Made by a program: the position numbers and the translations under genes
In this document: piece after piece, positions 35,813 through 43,997 of the stretch
Layout of the letters: each line of letters opens with the position of its first letter
Position numbering within the stretch: the first letter of the stretch is position 1
Notes under the pieces: generated by a model
Databases searched by the model: none
What the model saw: the letters and a program-made list of their open reading frames with translations, nothing else
Told to the model about the DNA's origin: nothing
Origin: Paenibacillus sp. FSL R10-2734
Lineage (GTDB): Bacteria; Bacillota; Bacilli; Paenibacillales; Paenibacillaceae
NCBI RefSeq assembly: GCF_037963865.1
Contig: NZ_CP150170.1
Span: forward strand, 6,634,001-6,698,000
Direction of reading: 5' to 3'
Length of the DNA stretch: 64,000 nt

Positions 35813-35861
35813 AGCCCCTAGGATGGAGAGCGCAAGCCCTCTTCGTTAGGGGATTTTTTTG
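35813..35861 (+). terminator. Terminator of SRPBCC gene
   Basis: Stem CCCCTA/TAGGGG with an inner GGAGAGCG...CCCTCTTC pairing, followed by TTTTTTT. Confidence 0.8.
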
Positions 35862-36016
35862 CGCCCAACTTTATTTTGCCTCAGGGAAACATTTTTGTTC
35901 CAGAGACAAAGTTGTTTGCATATTCTAATATTATGGCGGACCACAAGAAAAGTTCTGATGCACAAAATAATAACCATAAAAATACAAATAAACAATAAAT
36001 GAAAGAAGGGGATCTT

Positions 36017-36271
36017 ATGTCTGGAACTAGTATTCCATTATCAGAAGCGGCTAAAGGCAGCACGCTGCGTATTAGCGGCATTGAAGTTCAGGGTGTGCTA
36101 AGGAGAAGATTGCTGGATCTCGGGTTCGTAGTCGGTAATGCCGTTGAGGTGTTGCGACGCAGTCCATTAGGAGATCCTATTGCCTTTCGAGTAAGCAATA
36201 CGACCATTGCACTGCGTAGAGAAGAGAGCTCTTTAATATTTGGAGAAATCATCGGAGGTGTAGAAGCATGA
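36017..36271 (+). CDS. feoA: Ferrous iron transport protein A
   Basis: 84 aa SH3-like protein: LSEAAKGSTLRISGIEVQGVLRRRLLDLGFVVGN (in parts) and GDPIAFRVSNTTIALRREE are typical of FeoA. It is a small cytosolic helper of the Fe(II) transporter FeoB. I used ATG 36017, which has GAAGGGG before it; the longer frame from 35999 has no ribosome binding site. It overlaps the FeoB GTPase gene by 4 bp. No clear Fur box was seen upstream. Confidence 0.92.
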   Translation: MSGTSIPLSEAAKGSTLRISGIEVQGVLRRRLLDLGFVVGNAVEVLRRSPLGDPIAFRVSNTTIALRREESSLIFGEIIGGVEA

Positions 36272-36999
36272 GTCATTTCACAGTCGCTTTTGCAGGCAAT
36301 CCTAACACTGGAAAAAGCACACTTTTCAATCTGCTGACCGGCATGCGCCAGCACACAGGAAACTGGGCAGGTAAAACCGTCATTACTGCTGAAGGTGAGT
36401 TCAAACACAAAGAACATTCGTACCTCGCAGTAGATCTCCCGGGTACATATTCCCTGTACTCAAACTCCGCTGATGAAGAAGCGGCTAGAGATTATATTAT
36501 TTTTGAACAGCCCGATGTGACACTAGTTGTTCTTGACGCTACATCGCTGGAACGTAATCTCAACCTTGCCTTGCAAGTGCTGGAGATTACGGGAAGGGCT
36601 GTTGTCTGCATCAACCTCATCGATGAAGCTCGTAAACTAGGCATCGACATTAACTTGAAGAGCATCTCCAAACGTCTCGGTGTGCCTGTCGTGGCGATAT
36701 CGGCTCGCAATAAAATCGGTATTGAAGCGTTGTTGGATCAGGTGGAGCGAGTGGCTACAGGCGCATTCACAGCACAGCCACTACGTATTACTTACAACGC
36801 GGAGATCGAACGAGGAATTGCAGAGGTTACCCCACTGGTAGAGCAAACCATCGGCAGCAAATATCCGGCTCGCTGGATTGCACTACGCCTGCTCGACGGT
36901 GATGACAGCCTGCTAACTTCGCTTAAAGAGAATATGAAGAATAAAGATATACCTGAAGCAAAGGAGGTCATCGGTCATGGAGTCACCGCATATCACTAA
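36268..36999 (+). CDS. feoB: FeoB GTPase half (separate protein)
   Basis: 243 aa. The G1 loop GNPNTGKS (10-17), G2 around GNWAGKTV, G3 DLPGTYS, G4 as NLID and G5 as SARNK make a complete FeoB G domain, followed by the small helical GDI-like domain. The protein stops before the membrane domain, which is encoded by the next gene in another frame. The two genes overlap by 23 bp and the next one has its own AAGGAGG, so this looks like a real gene split rather than a sequence error. It should control Fe(II) uptake through the membrane half. Confidence 0.9.
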   Translation: MSHFTVAFAGNPNTGKSTLFNLLTGMRQHTGNWAGKTVITAEGEFKHKEHSYLAVDLPGTYSLYSNSADEEAARDYIIFEQPDVTLVVLDATSLERNLNLALQVLEITGRAVVCINLIDEARKLGIDINLKSISKRLGVPVVAISARNKIGIEALLDQVERVATGAFTAQPLRITYNAEIERGIAEVTPLVEQTIGSKYPARWIALRLLDGDDSLLTSLKENMKNKDIPEAKEVIGHGVTAYH

Positions 37000-38386
37000 G
37001 GGATTAGATCCTCTAGATTCCCTGTTGTCTACAGCGAAAAAGCTCGCTGACGGCGGAGCGATACGGGATGAGATTGTCAGCGGCATTTATGGCGTATCTG
37101 CAGGCATATGCGGGGATGCAATCACCTATAAGGATAAGAAGAAGCTGAACAGCACTTATAAGCTTGATAATATCGTAACCTCGAAAATTTGGGGTTTTCC
37201 CATTATGCTCGCCATCCTCGGTATCGTGTTCTGGATTACGATTGCCGGAGCTAACTATCCTTCAAGCTGGCTTGCCTCTTTCTTCGGCTTCATTGAAGGA
37301 TATCTGACTGCCGGATTTGCGGCGATCCATGCCCCAGCTTGGCTGCACGGTGTGCTTGTTCTCGGATTATATCGAGGAACCTCATGGGTAATCAGCGTCA
37401 TGCTGCCGCCAATGATGATATTTTTCCCAGTGTTCGCGCTGCTTGAGAATTTCGGGTATTTGCCAAGGGTTGCTTTTAACATGGACCGGTTGTTCAAAAA
37501 ATCAGGAGGTCACGGCAAGCAAGCCTTGACCATGTCTATGGGGTTCGGCTGTAACGCCGCCGCGATCCTTTCCACACGAATCATCGAGTCGCCGCGTGAA
37601 CGTATGCTCGCGATTCTGACCAACAATTTCGTTCCATGTAACGGCCGCTGGCCGACATTGATTCTATTGTCTTCCTTATTTATGGCAGGAGCCGCTACAA
37701 CAGGCGCACTCCGTTCGCTCACAACCGCCTCCGTACTCATGGGGATGGTGCTAATCGGCATCATTGTTACCCTAACGGTTTCCTGGGTCATGTCCAAAAC
37801 TGCACTACGCGGTGTTCCAACACATTACACACTAGAGCTCCCACCCTATCGTCGGCCGCAAATTTGGAAAACCATACTTATTTCCTCCAAAGATAAGTCC
37901 CTTAACGTACTTACTCGGGCAATCGTAGTAGCAGCCCCTGCTGGAATTATCACTTGGATCTTAGGTAATCTGTTTATCGGCGGAGATTCTGTCCTGAATC
38001 ATATGGCAGCATTCTTCGATCCATTTGCTCAACTGCTTGGTATGGATGGTTTTATTATTATGGCCTTTATTCTTGGACTGCCCGCAAATGAAATTGTATT
38101 ACCTATCCTGCTTATGGGCTATATGTCCTCAGGAGCTATGGTCGATATCGACAGCTTAGGAAGCATCAAAGATGTCTTTCTATCCCATGGCTGGACTTGG
38201 TTGACTGCACTTAATATGATGCTGTTCTCCCTGCTCCACTATCCGTGCGGCACCACACTCGTGAACATTTACAAGGAAACGAAAAGCATGAAGTGGGCTG
38301 TTCTCTCTGCTGTCATTCCGCTCGGTATCGCCATCGGTGTTACCTTCGCCATCGCTCAGCTCGCTCGATTGTTTGGGTGGGTGTGA
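36977..38386 (+). CDS. feoB: FeoB membrane half (Fe(II) permease, nucleoside-recognition/Gate domains)
   Basis: 469 aa. After a soluble N-terminal stretch (about 70 residues) come the membrane helices with the two FeoB Gate domains. The conserved segments are GCNAAAILSTRIIESPRERMLAIL, FVPCNGRWPTLI with its Cys, and LGLPANEIVLPILLM (in parts). It lacks the G domain, which is supplied by the upstream gene. Start ATG 36977 lies about 10 nt after AAGGAGG inside that gene. Only microrepeats follow, with no clear terminator. Confidence 0.9.
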   Translation: MESPHITKGLDPLDSLLSTAKKLADGGAIRDEIVSGIYGVSAGICGDAITYKDKKKLNSTYKLDNIVTSKIWGFPIMLAILGIVFWITIAGANYPSSWLASFFGFIEGYLTAGFAAIHAPAWLHGVLVLGLYRGTSWVISVMLPPMMIFFPVFALLENFGYLPRVAFNMDRLFKKSGGHGKQALTMSMGFGCNAAAILSTRIIESPRERMLAILTNNFVPCNGRWPTLILLSSLFMAGAATTGALRSLTTASVLMGMVLIGIIVTLTVSWVMSKTALRGVPTHYTLELPPYRRPQIWKTILISSKDKSLNVLTRAIVVAAPAGIITWILGNLFIGGDSVLNHMAAFFDPFAQLLGMDGFIIMAFILGLPANEIVLPILLMGYMSSGAMVDIDSLGSIKDVFLSHGWTWLTALNMMLFSLLHYPCGTTLVNIYKETKSMKWAVLSAVIPLGIAIGVTFAIAQLARLFGWV

Positions 38387-38422
38387 GAGCGAGTGAGTGA
38401 GTGAGTGAGTGTGAGTGAGTAA
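38386..38422. repeat. Tetranucleotide run (GAGT)n
   Basis: GAGAGC followed by about eight GAGT/GTGA units directly after the FeoB stop codon. Non-coding and probably variable in length. Confidence 0.8.
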
Positions 38423-38451
38423 GTGGCTTGCGGCATGAAATTGCCCCCATT

Positions 38452-38504
38452 CACCTTGCATTACCTTGCATTACCTTGCATCACCTTCATCACCTTCATC
38501 ACCT
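38452..38504. repeat. Tandem repeats CCTTGCATTA and CACCTTCAT
   Basis: ACCTTGCATT occurs three times in a row with small changes, then CACCTTCAT twice and a partial. Non-coding. Confidence 0.8.
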
Positions 38505-38550
38505 AACTTCAACTGGCTTCAAAGAATTCTAGCCTCCTTGAAAATATGTT

Positions 38551-38731
38551 TAGGGAAATTCTCCCTCTAATTATGACTTTATAAGTGCAAATTGAACCTT
38601 TTACGGAATTTCTCCCTATAAATTAGTGGATTATTACCTACATGGGCAATTTTCTAAGAATTATAGGGAGAATTTCCCTGTTTATCGATAATATCGAGTA
38701 AAACACGATAAATATAGGGAGGATTTCCCTA
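38551..38731. repeat. Array of AGGGA-AATT-TCCCT palindromes
   Basis: Four copies lie within 180 bp: 38552-38566, 38604-38617 (weaker), 38664-38679 and 38713-38731. Copies one and three are reverse complements. Between copies three and four the arms TTTATCG and CGATAAA form a further inverted repeat. Non-coding, between FeoB and the convergent TIMP-like gene. Confidence 0.75.
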
Positions 38732-38773
38732 TTTATTGTTGATTGATGTTACTTAAAGTCAACTCAAACAAAT

Positions 38774-38808
38774 AAGCGGTCGCCCGAATAACTCCCTGGC
38801 GACCGCTT
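38774..38808 (-). terminator. Terminator of TIMP-like gene
   Basis: An 11-bp stem AAGCGGTCGCC/GGCGACCGCTT, 10 bp past the stop, with a weak T-rich tail on the minus strand (TATTTGTTT). Confidence 0.75.
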
Positions 38809-38818
38809 CATCACATCA

Positions 38819-39502
38819 TCATTTCTTACGGTCTCCACCAACTTTGCGACGGTACAGCACAGCGCCAATTATAGCTATCAGAACGATAATTACTCCACTG
38901 ATCCCCACATTAACAAGTGGAAAGAATTCGCTGTCCGCAGCTGGTTTTCCCGCTGGATCAGAAGGATCATTAACTCCAGCTTCGGATTTCGGTGAATTAT
39001 TCGCTGTTACCTCCGGAGAAGCTGCGGGTGTCTCTGCCGATTTACTAGGTCCAAGCTCCTTCAGATCCTCCGATGCCGAGGCAAGCAGATTCGTTCGACT
39101 GCATAAACTGGCCTTTAGTTTATCTGAGTCCCCTTCGTCACTAGCATAAGCATAGACGATATAACTCTCCCCTTCCACGAATTCAAACCCACAGCTGGCA
39201 GACGATAACGCAGTAGTCACAGTAACTTTATTCCCCTCAACCCCTTTCCAGCTGGAATCGACGTCAAAGGTTACTTTTACTGGGTCCGCGGATGAAATGA
39301 TAATCCCTTTTGACTCCTTTATGTCCACTACCTTCCCAGCAAAGACGGCTGAACTTGTCTCCAGTGCCTCAAGTGGCTCCGCCGGTACAACACAGGAACA
39401 TGCATAAGTAACCGAGGGCCGTACCGTGAGCAAAGCCATAAATATTAACGTTATACATAGGAACATCATTAGTGGACTGCGAAAATTGGCCTTAAACATC
39501 AT
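38819..39502 (-). CDS. TIMP/netrin-like domain protein, secreted and membrane-anchored
   Basis: About 227 aa. A signal peptide is cut just before ACSC, as in tissue-inhibitor-of-metalloproteinase-like proteins whose mature N-terminus begins with Cys-x-Cys. An NTR-like beta-barrel follows (AVFAGKVVDIKES, VKVTFDVDSSWKG, SSASCGFEFVEGESYIVYA). Next comes a Pro/Ser/Ala-rich linker, then a C-terminal helix (about 200-220) with a basic RRKVGGDRKK tail. It would be held on the outside of the membrane. AAGGAGG fits ATG 39502 or 39499 rather than the ATG at 39517. The function of bacterial members is unknown. Confidence 0.8.
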   Translation of the reverse strand: MMFKANFRSPLMMFLCITLIFMALLTVRPSVTYACSCVVPAEPLEALETSSAVFAGKVVDIKESKGIIISSADPVKVTFDVDSSWKGVEGNKVTVTTALSSASCGFEFVEGESYIVYAYASDEGDSDKLKASLCSRTNLLASASEDLKELGPSKSAETPAASPEVTANNSPKSEAGVNDPSDPAGKPAADSEFFPLVNVGISGVIIVLIAIIGAVLYRRKVGGDRKK

Positions 39503-39645
39503 AACAACCTCCTTCATTACCCTACAGACGGATCAGAAGGATAAAGTGTTACAGCAATTTCCAAACAAGTTATACAAGTCTAATCTATTCCATCCTAATT
39601 AGTCTTCATTAGTCCTCATTAATCCCTCACGTCTACCGTACCTAC

Positions 39646-41055
39646 TCACAAACCTCGCGCAATCCCAACCAACCGCTGAATCCCTTCACGCAGCACCCCT
39701 TCACTTGCGAAGGAATAGCATATTCGAATCCTCGATTTCATCTCACCAAACGGATCAAACAGTTGCCCTGGAACGAAGGCGATAGACTGCGCCATACTTG
39801 ATGCAAATAACCTATCCACCGAAAGATGGTCTGGCAGCTTCACCCATAGATTTAATCCACCTTGCGGAGTCACCCACTCCCACCCAGTCGCAGCCAGCTC
39901 CTCTTCTACGATTTCCTTATGCACCTGAAGTGCAATACGTAGCTTACCGAGATGCTGCTGCAAGCGTGGTGAAGTATAGTAATGTAGGAATATTTTCTGG
40001 TTAAGGAGCGGAGTCCCATTGTCCGCGATTGATTTGGCCGTGATTAAGCGCTCCATAAACGGATGTCGGCAAGCCACCGCACAGATCCGAAGGCCTGGGG
40101 CTACATATTTACTGAAGCTACTAATATAGATCACCCAGCCTTCCGTATCGTAAGCAAAGAAAGGTGGCGGGGGCTCCTCTTCAAAATACATATCGCGGAA
40201 CGGATCATCTTCCACCAGTAGACAACGATAACGCTCGGCAAGCTCCACCAACAGTTTGCGCTGCTGGACTGGTACCGTGTATCCGGTTGGATTGTGATGG
40301 GTCGGATTGATGTAGAACATGCGCGGCTTATGCTTTTTCATCAATGCTTCTACTTTTTCCAAATCATATCCATCCGGCGTGATCTCAACCGGAACTAACC
40401 TCGCCCCCTCCCGGCGAAAAATATCCATAGCCACACTGTAGGTTGGCCGCTCCACAAGTACTGTGTCCAAAGGCCCGAGTACAATTCCTGCGATCAGATT
40501 GATCGCCTGCTGTGCACCCGAAGTAATAAGCAGCTCTTCCGAGGATAACTGTAGCCGATGATGCTTCCGAAAGTGACAACTAAGCGTCTCACGTAGCTCG
40601 TCATCGCCCTGTATAGAGGAGTACGTCCCCATTACCTTAGGGTATAAATCGAACACTTTTTTGACATAGTCAGATAGAAATAGATTCGGCAAGAGGCCGG
40701 GATCAATCAGCGCTTGCGAGAACTGATACTTAGCCGGCACTCTCTGTATATCCGAAAGCGGATTTGTGAGCGTATAGGCAGATACCGCGGCGTGCTCCTC
40801 TACAATAGGAAGCAGGCTAACTGGCGCCACATAATAACCGGATTTATCTTTTACATAAACCTTTCCATCCTCCGTCAGCATTCTATACGCTTTGAACACC
40901 GTCAGTCGGTGTACCTTCAATTCCTCCGCTAATAGCCGTATGGAAGGGAGCTTATCATGTTCCCCCCACTCCCCTCGCTCCAAGCGATTCACTAGAAATT
41001 CATATACCTGTCGAAACAAAGGATGATTATGCTCCGCTCTCACTGTTTTTCCCAC
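39646..41055 (-). CDS. MocR/PdxR-type regulator: GntR HTH fused to aminotransferase-like domain
   Basis: 469 aa. The N-terminal winged helix (LFRQVYEFLVNRLERGEWGEHDKLPS and LKVHRLTVFKAYRML, residues 13-65 overall) is fused to a fold-type I PLP domain (about 100-465). That domain has YINPTHHNPTGYTV, DDPFRDMYF and the PLP lysine in YISSFSKYVAPGLR. These regulators respond to PLP or amino-acid-like ligands. The start is GTG: 41055, or 41043 with GAGGTGG upstream. It faces the EamA exporter gene across 150 bp and probably controls it. Confidence 0.92.
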   Translation of the reverse strand: MGKTVRAEHNHPLFRQVYEFLVNRLERGEWGEHDKLPSIRLLAEELKVHRLTVFKAYRMLTEDGKVYVKDKSGYYVAPVSLLPIVEEHAAVSAYTLTNPLSDIQRVPAKYQFSQALIDPGLLPNLFLSDYVKKVFDLYPKVMGTYSSIQGDDELRETLSCHFRKHHRLQLSSEELLITSGAQQAINLIAGIVLGPLDTVLVERPTYSVAMDIFRREGARLVPVEITPDGYDLEKVEALMKKHKPRMFYINPTHHNPTGYTVPVQQRKLLVELAERYRCLLVEDDPFRDMYFEEEPPPPFFAYDTEGWVIYISSFSKYVAPGLRICAVACRHPFMERLITAKSIADNGTPLLNQKIFLHYYTSPRLQQHLGKLRIALQVHKEIVEEELAATGWEWVTPQGGLNLWVKLPDHLSVDRLFASSMAQSIAFVPGQLFDPFGEMKSRIRICYSFASEGVLREGIQRLVGIARGL

Positions 41056-41205
41056 CTCACTGCAACCCCTCTCCGAACAACCTAATCTTATGTATAGTAT
41101 TGTACACGATTTCCGAAGTCATCTGTTCTACTCTATGTAATCTGTTCTGTCTCCTCCCCTATATGATTAACAAAATGATTTAACACATTAAAGGGGACTT
41201 TCAAA

Positions 41206-42156
41206 ATGATCTTATTTGCTTATGCACTTGTATGTCTGATTTTCGGCACGACCTTTCTAGCTATCAAAATCGGAGTGGATGCCGGTGCGCCTCCCTTCTT
41301 TTCAGCGGGACTACGATTTTTTGTTGCAGGTGCTGTTTTATTCCTATGGATGGTCTGGAAACGCAAGGCTAGCTTCTCCCTACTCCTGCGCAAAGAAATG
41401 CTTATTACCGGTTCTACGCTAACTTTTGGAACCTTCGCTGGTCTCTACTGGGCTGAACAATATGTCTCATCAGGGCTTGCAGCTGTACTCTCTGCCACTG
41501 GCCCGATCATGATTCTGCTACTCCAAACCTTTATTCTTCGTCAAAAAGCACCCGCCGTCTCTCTATATGGCTGTGTCATCGGATTGACTGGCGTGCTGCT
41601 GCTCGTTCTTCCTAATCTTGCCGTCGATATTTCTCCGCTCTGGATCATCGGCTGCGTGGTTGTCCTAATTGGGGAATGCTGTTACGCAGTAGGCGCGATT
41701 TATTCCAAAAAAGCAATCAACAGTATGCCTGAAATCTCTCCGATCGCGCTAAATGCGGCCCAAATGATGTACGGCGGAGTGTTGTTATTCATTCTTTCCT
41801 TAGCCACCGAAAAGGTTCATCCTGAGTTTCTGCTCTCTTACAAGACCGCAGGTTCACTGCTCTATCTAATCGTAATCGGCTCTATGGTCGGTCATTCGTT
41901 GTTCTACTGGCTCGTTGCGAAGACAAATCCTGTGTTTCCTTCTACCTGGCTCTATATCTCTCCACCGATTGCCGTTGGGGTTGGCTTTTTGTTTTACAAT
42001 GAGGCTGTGTCTTGGGTTACGATCCTTGGTGTACTCACCATCATTGCTGGAACCATCCTAGTGAATGCTGACGCCTTAAAGCAATTAATGCTAAAGCGTA
42101 AGATCAGCACTTCTGCGTCAAGCAAAAACGCCTTCGGCGTCCCTAAAAGACGATAA
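41206..42156 (+). CDS. EamA/DMT family transporter
   Basis: 316 aa with ten predicted helices in two EamA repeats (FGTTFLAIKIGVDAGAPPFFSAGLRFF opens the first; GSMVGHSLFYWLVAKTNPVFPSTWLY lies in the second). Such proteins usually export amino acids or metabolites. AAGGGGA precedes the ATG. The last residues, SKNAFGVPKRR, are encoded by copy B of the interspersed hairpin element, so the tail seems to have been changed by the element. The divergent MocR regulator suggests control by an amino-acid or vitamin-B6-related signal. Confidence 0.9.
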   Translation: MILFAYALVCLIFGTTFLAIKIGVDAGAPPFFSAGLRFFVAGAVLFLWMVWKRKASFSLLLRKEMLITGSTLTFGTFAGLYWAEQYVSSGLAAVLSATGPIMILLLQTFILRQKAPAVSLYGCVIGLTGVLLLVLPNLAVDISPLWIIGCVVVLIGECCYAVGAIYSKKAINSMPEISPIALNAAQMMYGGVLLFILSLATEKVHPEFLLSYKTAGSLLYLIVIGSMVGHSLFYWLVAKTNPVFPSTWLYISPPIAVGVGFLFYNEAVSWVTILGVLTIIAGTILVNADALKQLMLKRKISTSASSKNAFGVPKRR

Positions 42157-42237
42157 GCATTTATGCGAGAATTATAAGGATAATGTATAGCGTGAAACTC
42201 AAGCTTTCATATAATTTAAAAAAATTAAATATATGAC
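42121..42237 (+). repeat. Interspersed hairpin element, copy B
   Basis: It shares AGCAAAAACGCCTTCGGCGT with copy C, then TAAGCATTTATGCGAGAATTATAAGGATAATGTATAGCGTGAAACT in pieces that match copies A and C. The central GTCC/GGAC palindrome is decayed here (GTCCCTAAAAGAC). The end has a TCATAT/ATATGA inverted repeat. Its first 36 bp are part of the EamA coding sequence. Confidence 0.85.
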
Positions 42238-42330
42238 GTACTATATATTGCATTAATGACCACTATTGCGTATTATATAAACAAGTTAAATTAAAAATAT
42301 CTATATATGACTCATATATGAAAGGAGGAT

Positions 42331-43035
42331 TTGCTTAACGGCGCTTCTTTTCTAAAGAGGTATGCCTTTTTATCTGAAGTGGAGGGAACTACGATCGAAC
42401 TGACACCACGTCAACTAGAAATCATTGATATCGTGAACAAAAGAGCTCCGATTACCGGCGAACAGATTGCCGAATGTCTGAATCTAACCCGGCCAACAAT
42501 TCGCTCCGATCTCTCTGTTCTGGTTATGCTCAAATATATCGATGCTAAACCTAAAGTAGGTTACTTCCCAGGACTCAAATCATCCAATCGTCTGGGAAGC
42601 AATTATTTATTGCAGGAAACAAAGGTTAAAGAGATTCAAAGCGTACCTATTATTATCCGTGAGACAACTACGATTCAAGATGCTGTAGTTACGCTGTTTC
42701 TTCAAGATGTAGGCACCCTTATTATTTGTGACGAAGAGGGTAAACTCACCGGTGTTGCTTCACGTAAGGATTTCCTAAAAGTAACCCTTGGCAACCCGGG
42801 TGCAGTCTCTATGCCAGTAAGCATGGTCATGACGCGCCAGCCCAAGGTAGTCACAATTTCACCGGATGAGACAGTGCTTGATGCCGCTCATAAAATGATT
42901 TTTCATGAGGTAGATAGTTTACCGGTAGTTGTTCCCAGCGCCACTGAAGACAGTGGTACAAAGCTGGATGTCGTAGGACGCTTGACGAAAACTTCTATCG
43001 TAAAACTTCTCCTCGAACTTGAAGCCAAAGGATAA
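42331..43035 (+). CDS. ccpN: CcpN-like repressor of gluconeogenic genes (HTH + two CBS domains)
   Basis: Up to 234 aa. The N-terminal HTH (LTPRQLEIIDIVNKRAPITGEQIAECLNLTRPTIRSDL, in parts) is followed by two CBS domains (about residues 75-140 and 155-230), the order found in Bacillus CcpN. In B. subtilis CcpN represses gapB and pckA on glycolytic carbon. The start is unclear: TTG 42331 has AAAGGAGG only 2 nt before it, and GTG 42379 would match the usual N-terminus better but lacks a Shine-Dalgarno sequence. The yqfL-like gene follows 12 bp later, as in Bacillus. Confidence 0.88.
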   Translation: MLNGASFLKRYAFLSEVEGTTIELTPRQLEIIDIVNKRAPITGEQIAECLNLTRPTIRSDLSVLVMLKYIDAKPKVGYFPGLKSSNRLGSNYLLQETKVKEIQSVPIIIRETTTIQDAVVTLFLQDVGTLIICDEEGKLTGVASRKDFLKVTLGNPGAVSMPVSMVMTRQPKVVTISPDETVLDAAHKMIFHEVDSLPVVVPSATEDSGTKLDVVGRLTKTSIVKLLLELEAKG

Positions 43036-43047
43036 CAGGAGGAATTC

Positions 43048-43854
43048 ATGAGCATCGAGCAATCTTCCAACCTAATTACGATATGCTCAGATTCTATAGG
43101 AGATACGGCGGAAGCTGTCGTGCAAGCCGTCATTCACCAATTCCAGAATCAGCAAATCACCATCAAAAGATACGGGAACATTAGACATGAAGATGAGCTC
43201 CGGAAGCTTATGGAAGAAGCCGCCCAGCATCAAGGTTTTGTCGTCTATACGCTGGTGCAGCCGGAGCTAAGAGAAATGATTAAAGAAGAGGCCGTACGGC
43301 TTGACCTTCGTATCGTCGATATCATGGGCCCCATGATGCAAGCTTTCATCGATACCTTCGACGACGCTCCTCAGCAGCGACCGGGTCTGTTGCACCAGCT
43401 TGATGAGAACTACTTCCGCCGTATGGAGGCTATCGAATTCACTGTTGCCTGTGATGATGGCCGCGATCTCGGTGCTATGCTGAAAGCCGATATCGTTCTG
43501 CTAGGGATGTCCCGCACCTCGAAGACACCGCTTAGTATCTTTTTGGCCCATCGGGGGAAGAAAGTCGTCAACTATCCGATTATTCCGGAAATTGCTCCTC
43601 CGCAAGAGCTGTTAAGTTTACCACCAAACCGACTTATCGGACTGACCATGAAGCCGGAGTATATGTTGAAGATTCGTTCCGAGCGGCTAAAGGTGCTGGG
43701 ATTACCGACTGGTTCACAATATGCAAGTCTGGACCGAATCACAGAGGAGATGGAATACGCCACTTCACTGTTCAATAAGCTAGGCTGTCCTGTAATTGAT
43801 ATTACCGACAAGGCTATAGAAGAAACCGCTGGCCTCATTATGGGTTACATCTAA
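43048..43854 (+). CDS. Pyruvate, phosphate dikinase regulatory protein (YqfL family)
   Basis: 268 aa. The P-loop-like GMSRTSKTPLSIFLA and the N-terminal ICSDSIGDTAEAVVQAV are the family signature. The enzyme is a bifunctional ADP-dependent kinase and phosphorylase acting on PPDK or PEP synthase. AGGAGG lies before the ATG. Its pairing with ccpN and the fructose-bisphosphatase gene points to a gluconeogenesis control block. Confidence 0.93.
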   Translation: MSIEQSSNLITICSDSIGDTAEAVVQAVIHQFQNQQITIKRYGNIRHEDELRKLMEEAAQHQGFVVYTLVQPELREMIKEEAVRLDLRIVDIMGPMMQAFIDTFDDAPQQRPGLLHQLDENYFRRMEAIEFTVACDDGRDLGAMLKADIVLLGMSRTSKTPLSIFLAHRGKKVVNYPIIPEIAPPQELLSLPPNRLIGLTMKPEYMLKIRSERLKVLGLPTGSQYASLDRITEEMEYATSLFNKLGCPVIDITDKAIEETAGLIMGYI

Positions 43855-43864
43855 CATTCGAATC

Positions 43865-43976
43865 AAGCAAAAACGCCTTCGGCGTCCTAATAAGGACGGT
43901 AAGCGTTTATGCGAAAAATATAAGGATAATATATAGCGTGAAACTTATAAATTCTTATATTTTATAAAATATATGG
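43865..43976 (+). repeat. Interspersed hairpin element, copy C
   Basis: AGCAAAAACGCCTTCGGCGT, palindrome GTCCTAATAAGGAC, the AAATATAAGGATAATATATAG core and a terminal TATATTTTATAAAATATA palindrome. It lies between yqfL and glpX, ending about 20 bp before the glpX start codon. Confidence 0.87.
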
Positions 43977-43997
43977 AATGCACTGGAGGGAATTAGA

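Noticed and set aside
35862..36016. Fur box before feoA
   Set aside because: Only AT-rich sequence with no convincing GATAATGATAATCATTATC-like match.
36977..36999. Frameshift sequencing error in feoB
   Set aside because: The second gene has its own well-spaced AAGGAGG and ATG, so a real split is more likely; read data could still change this.
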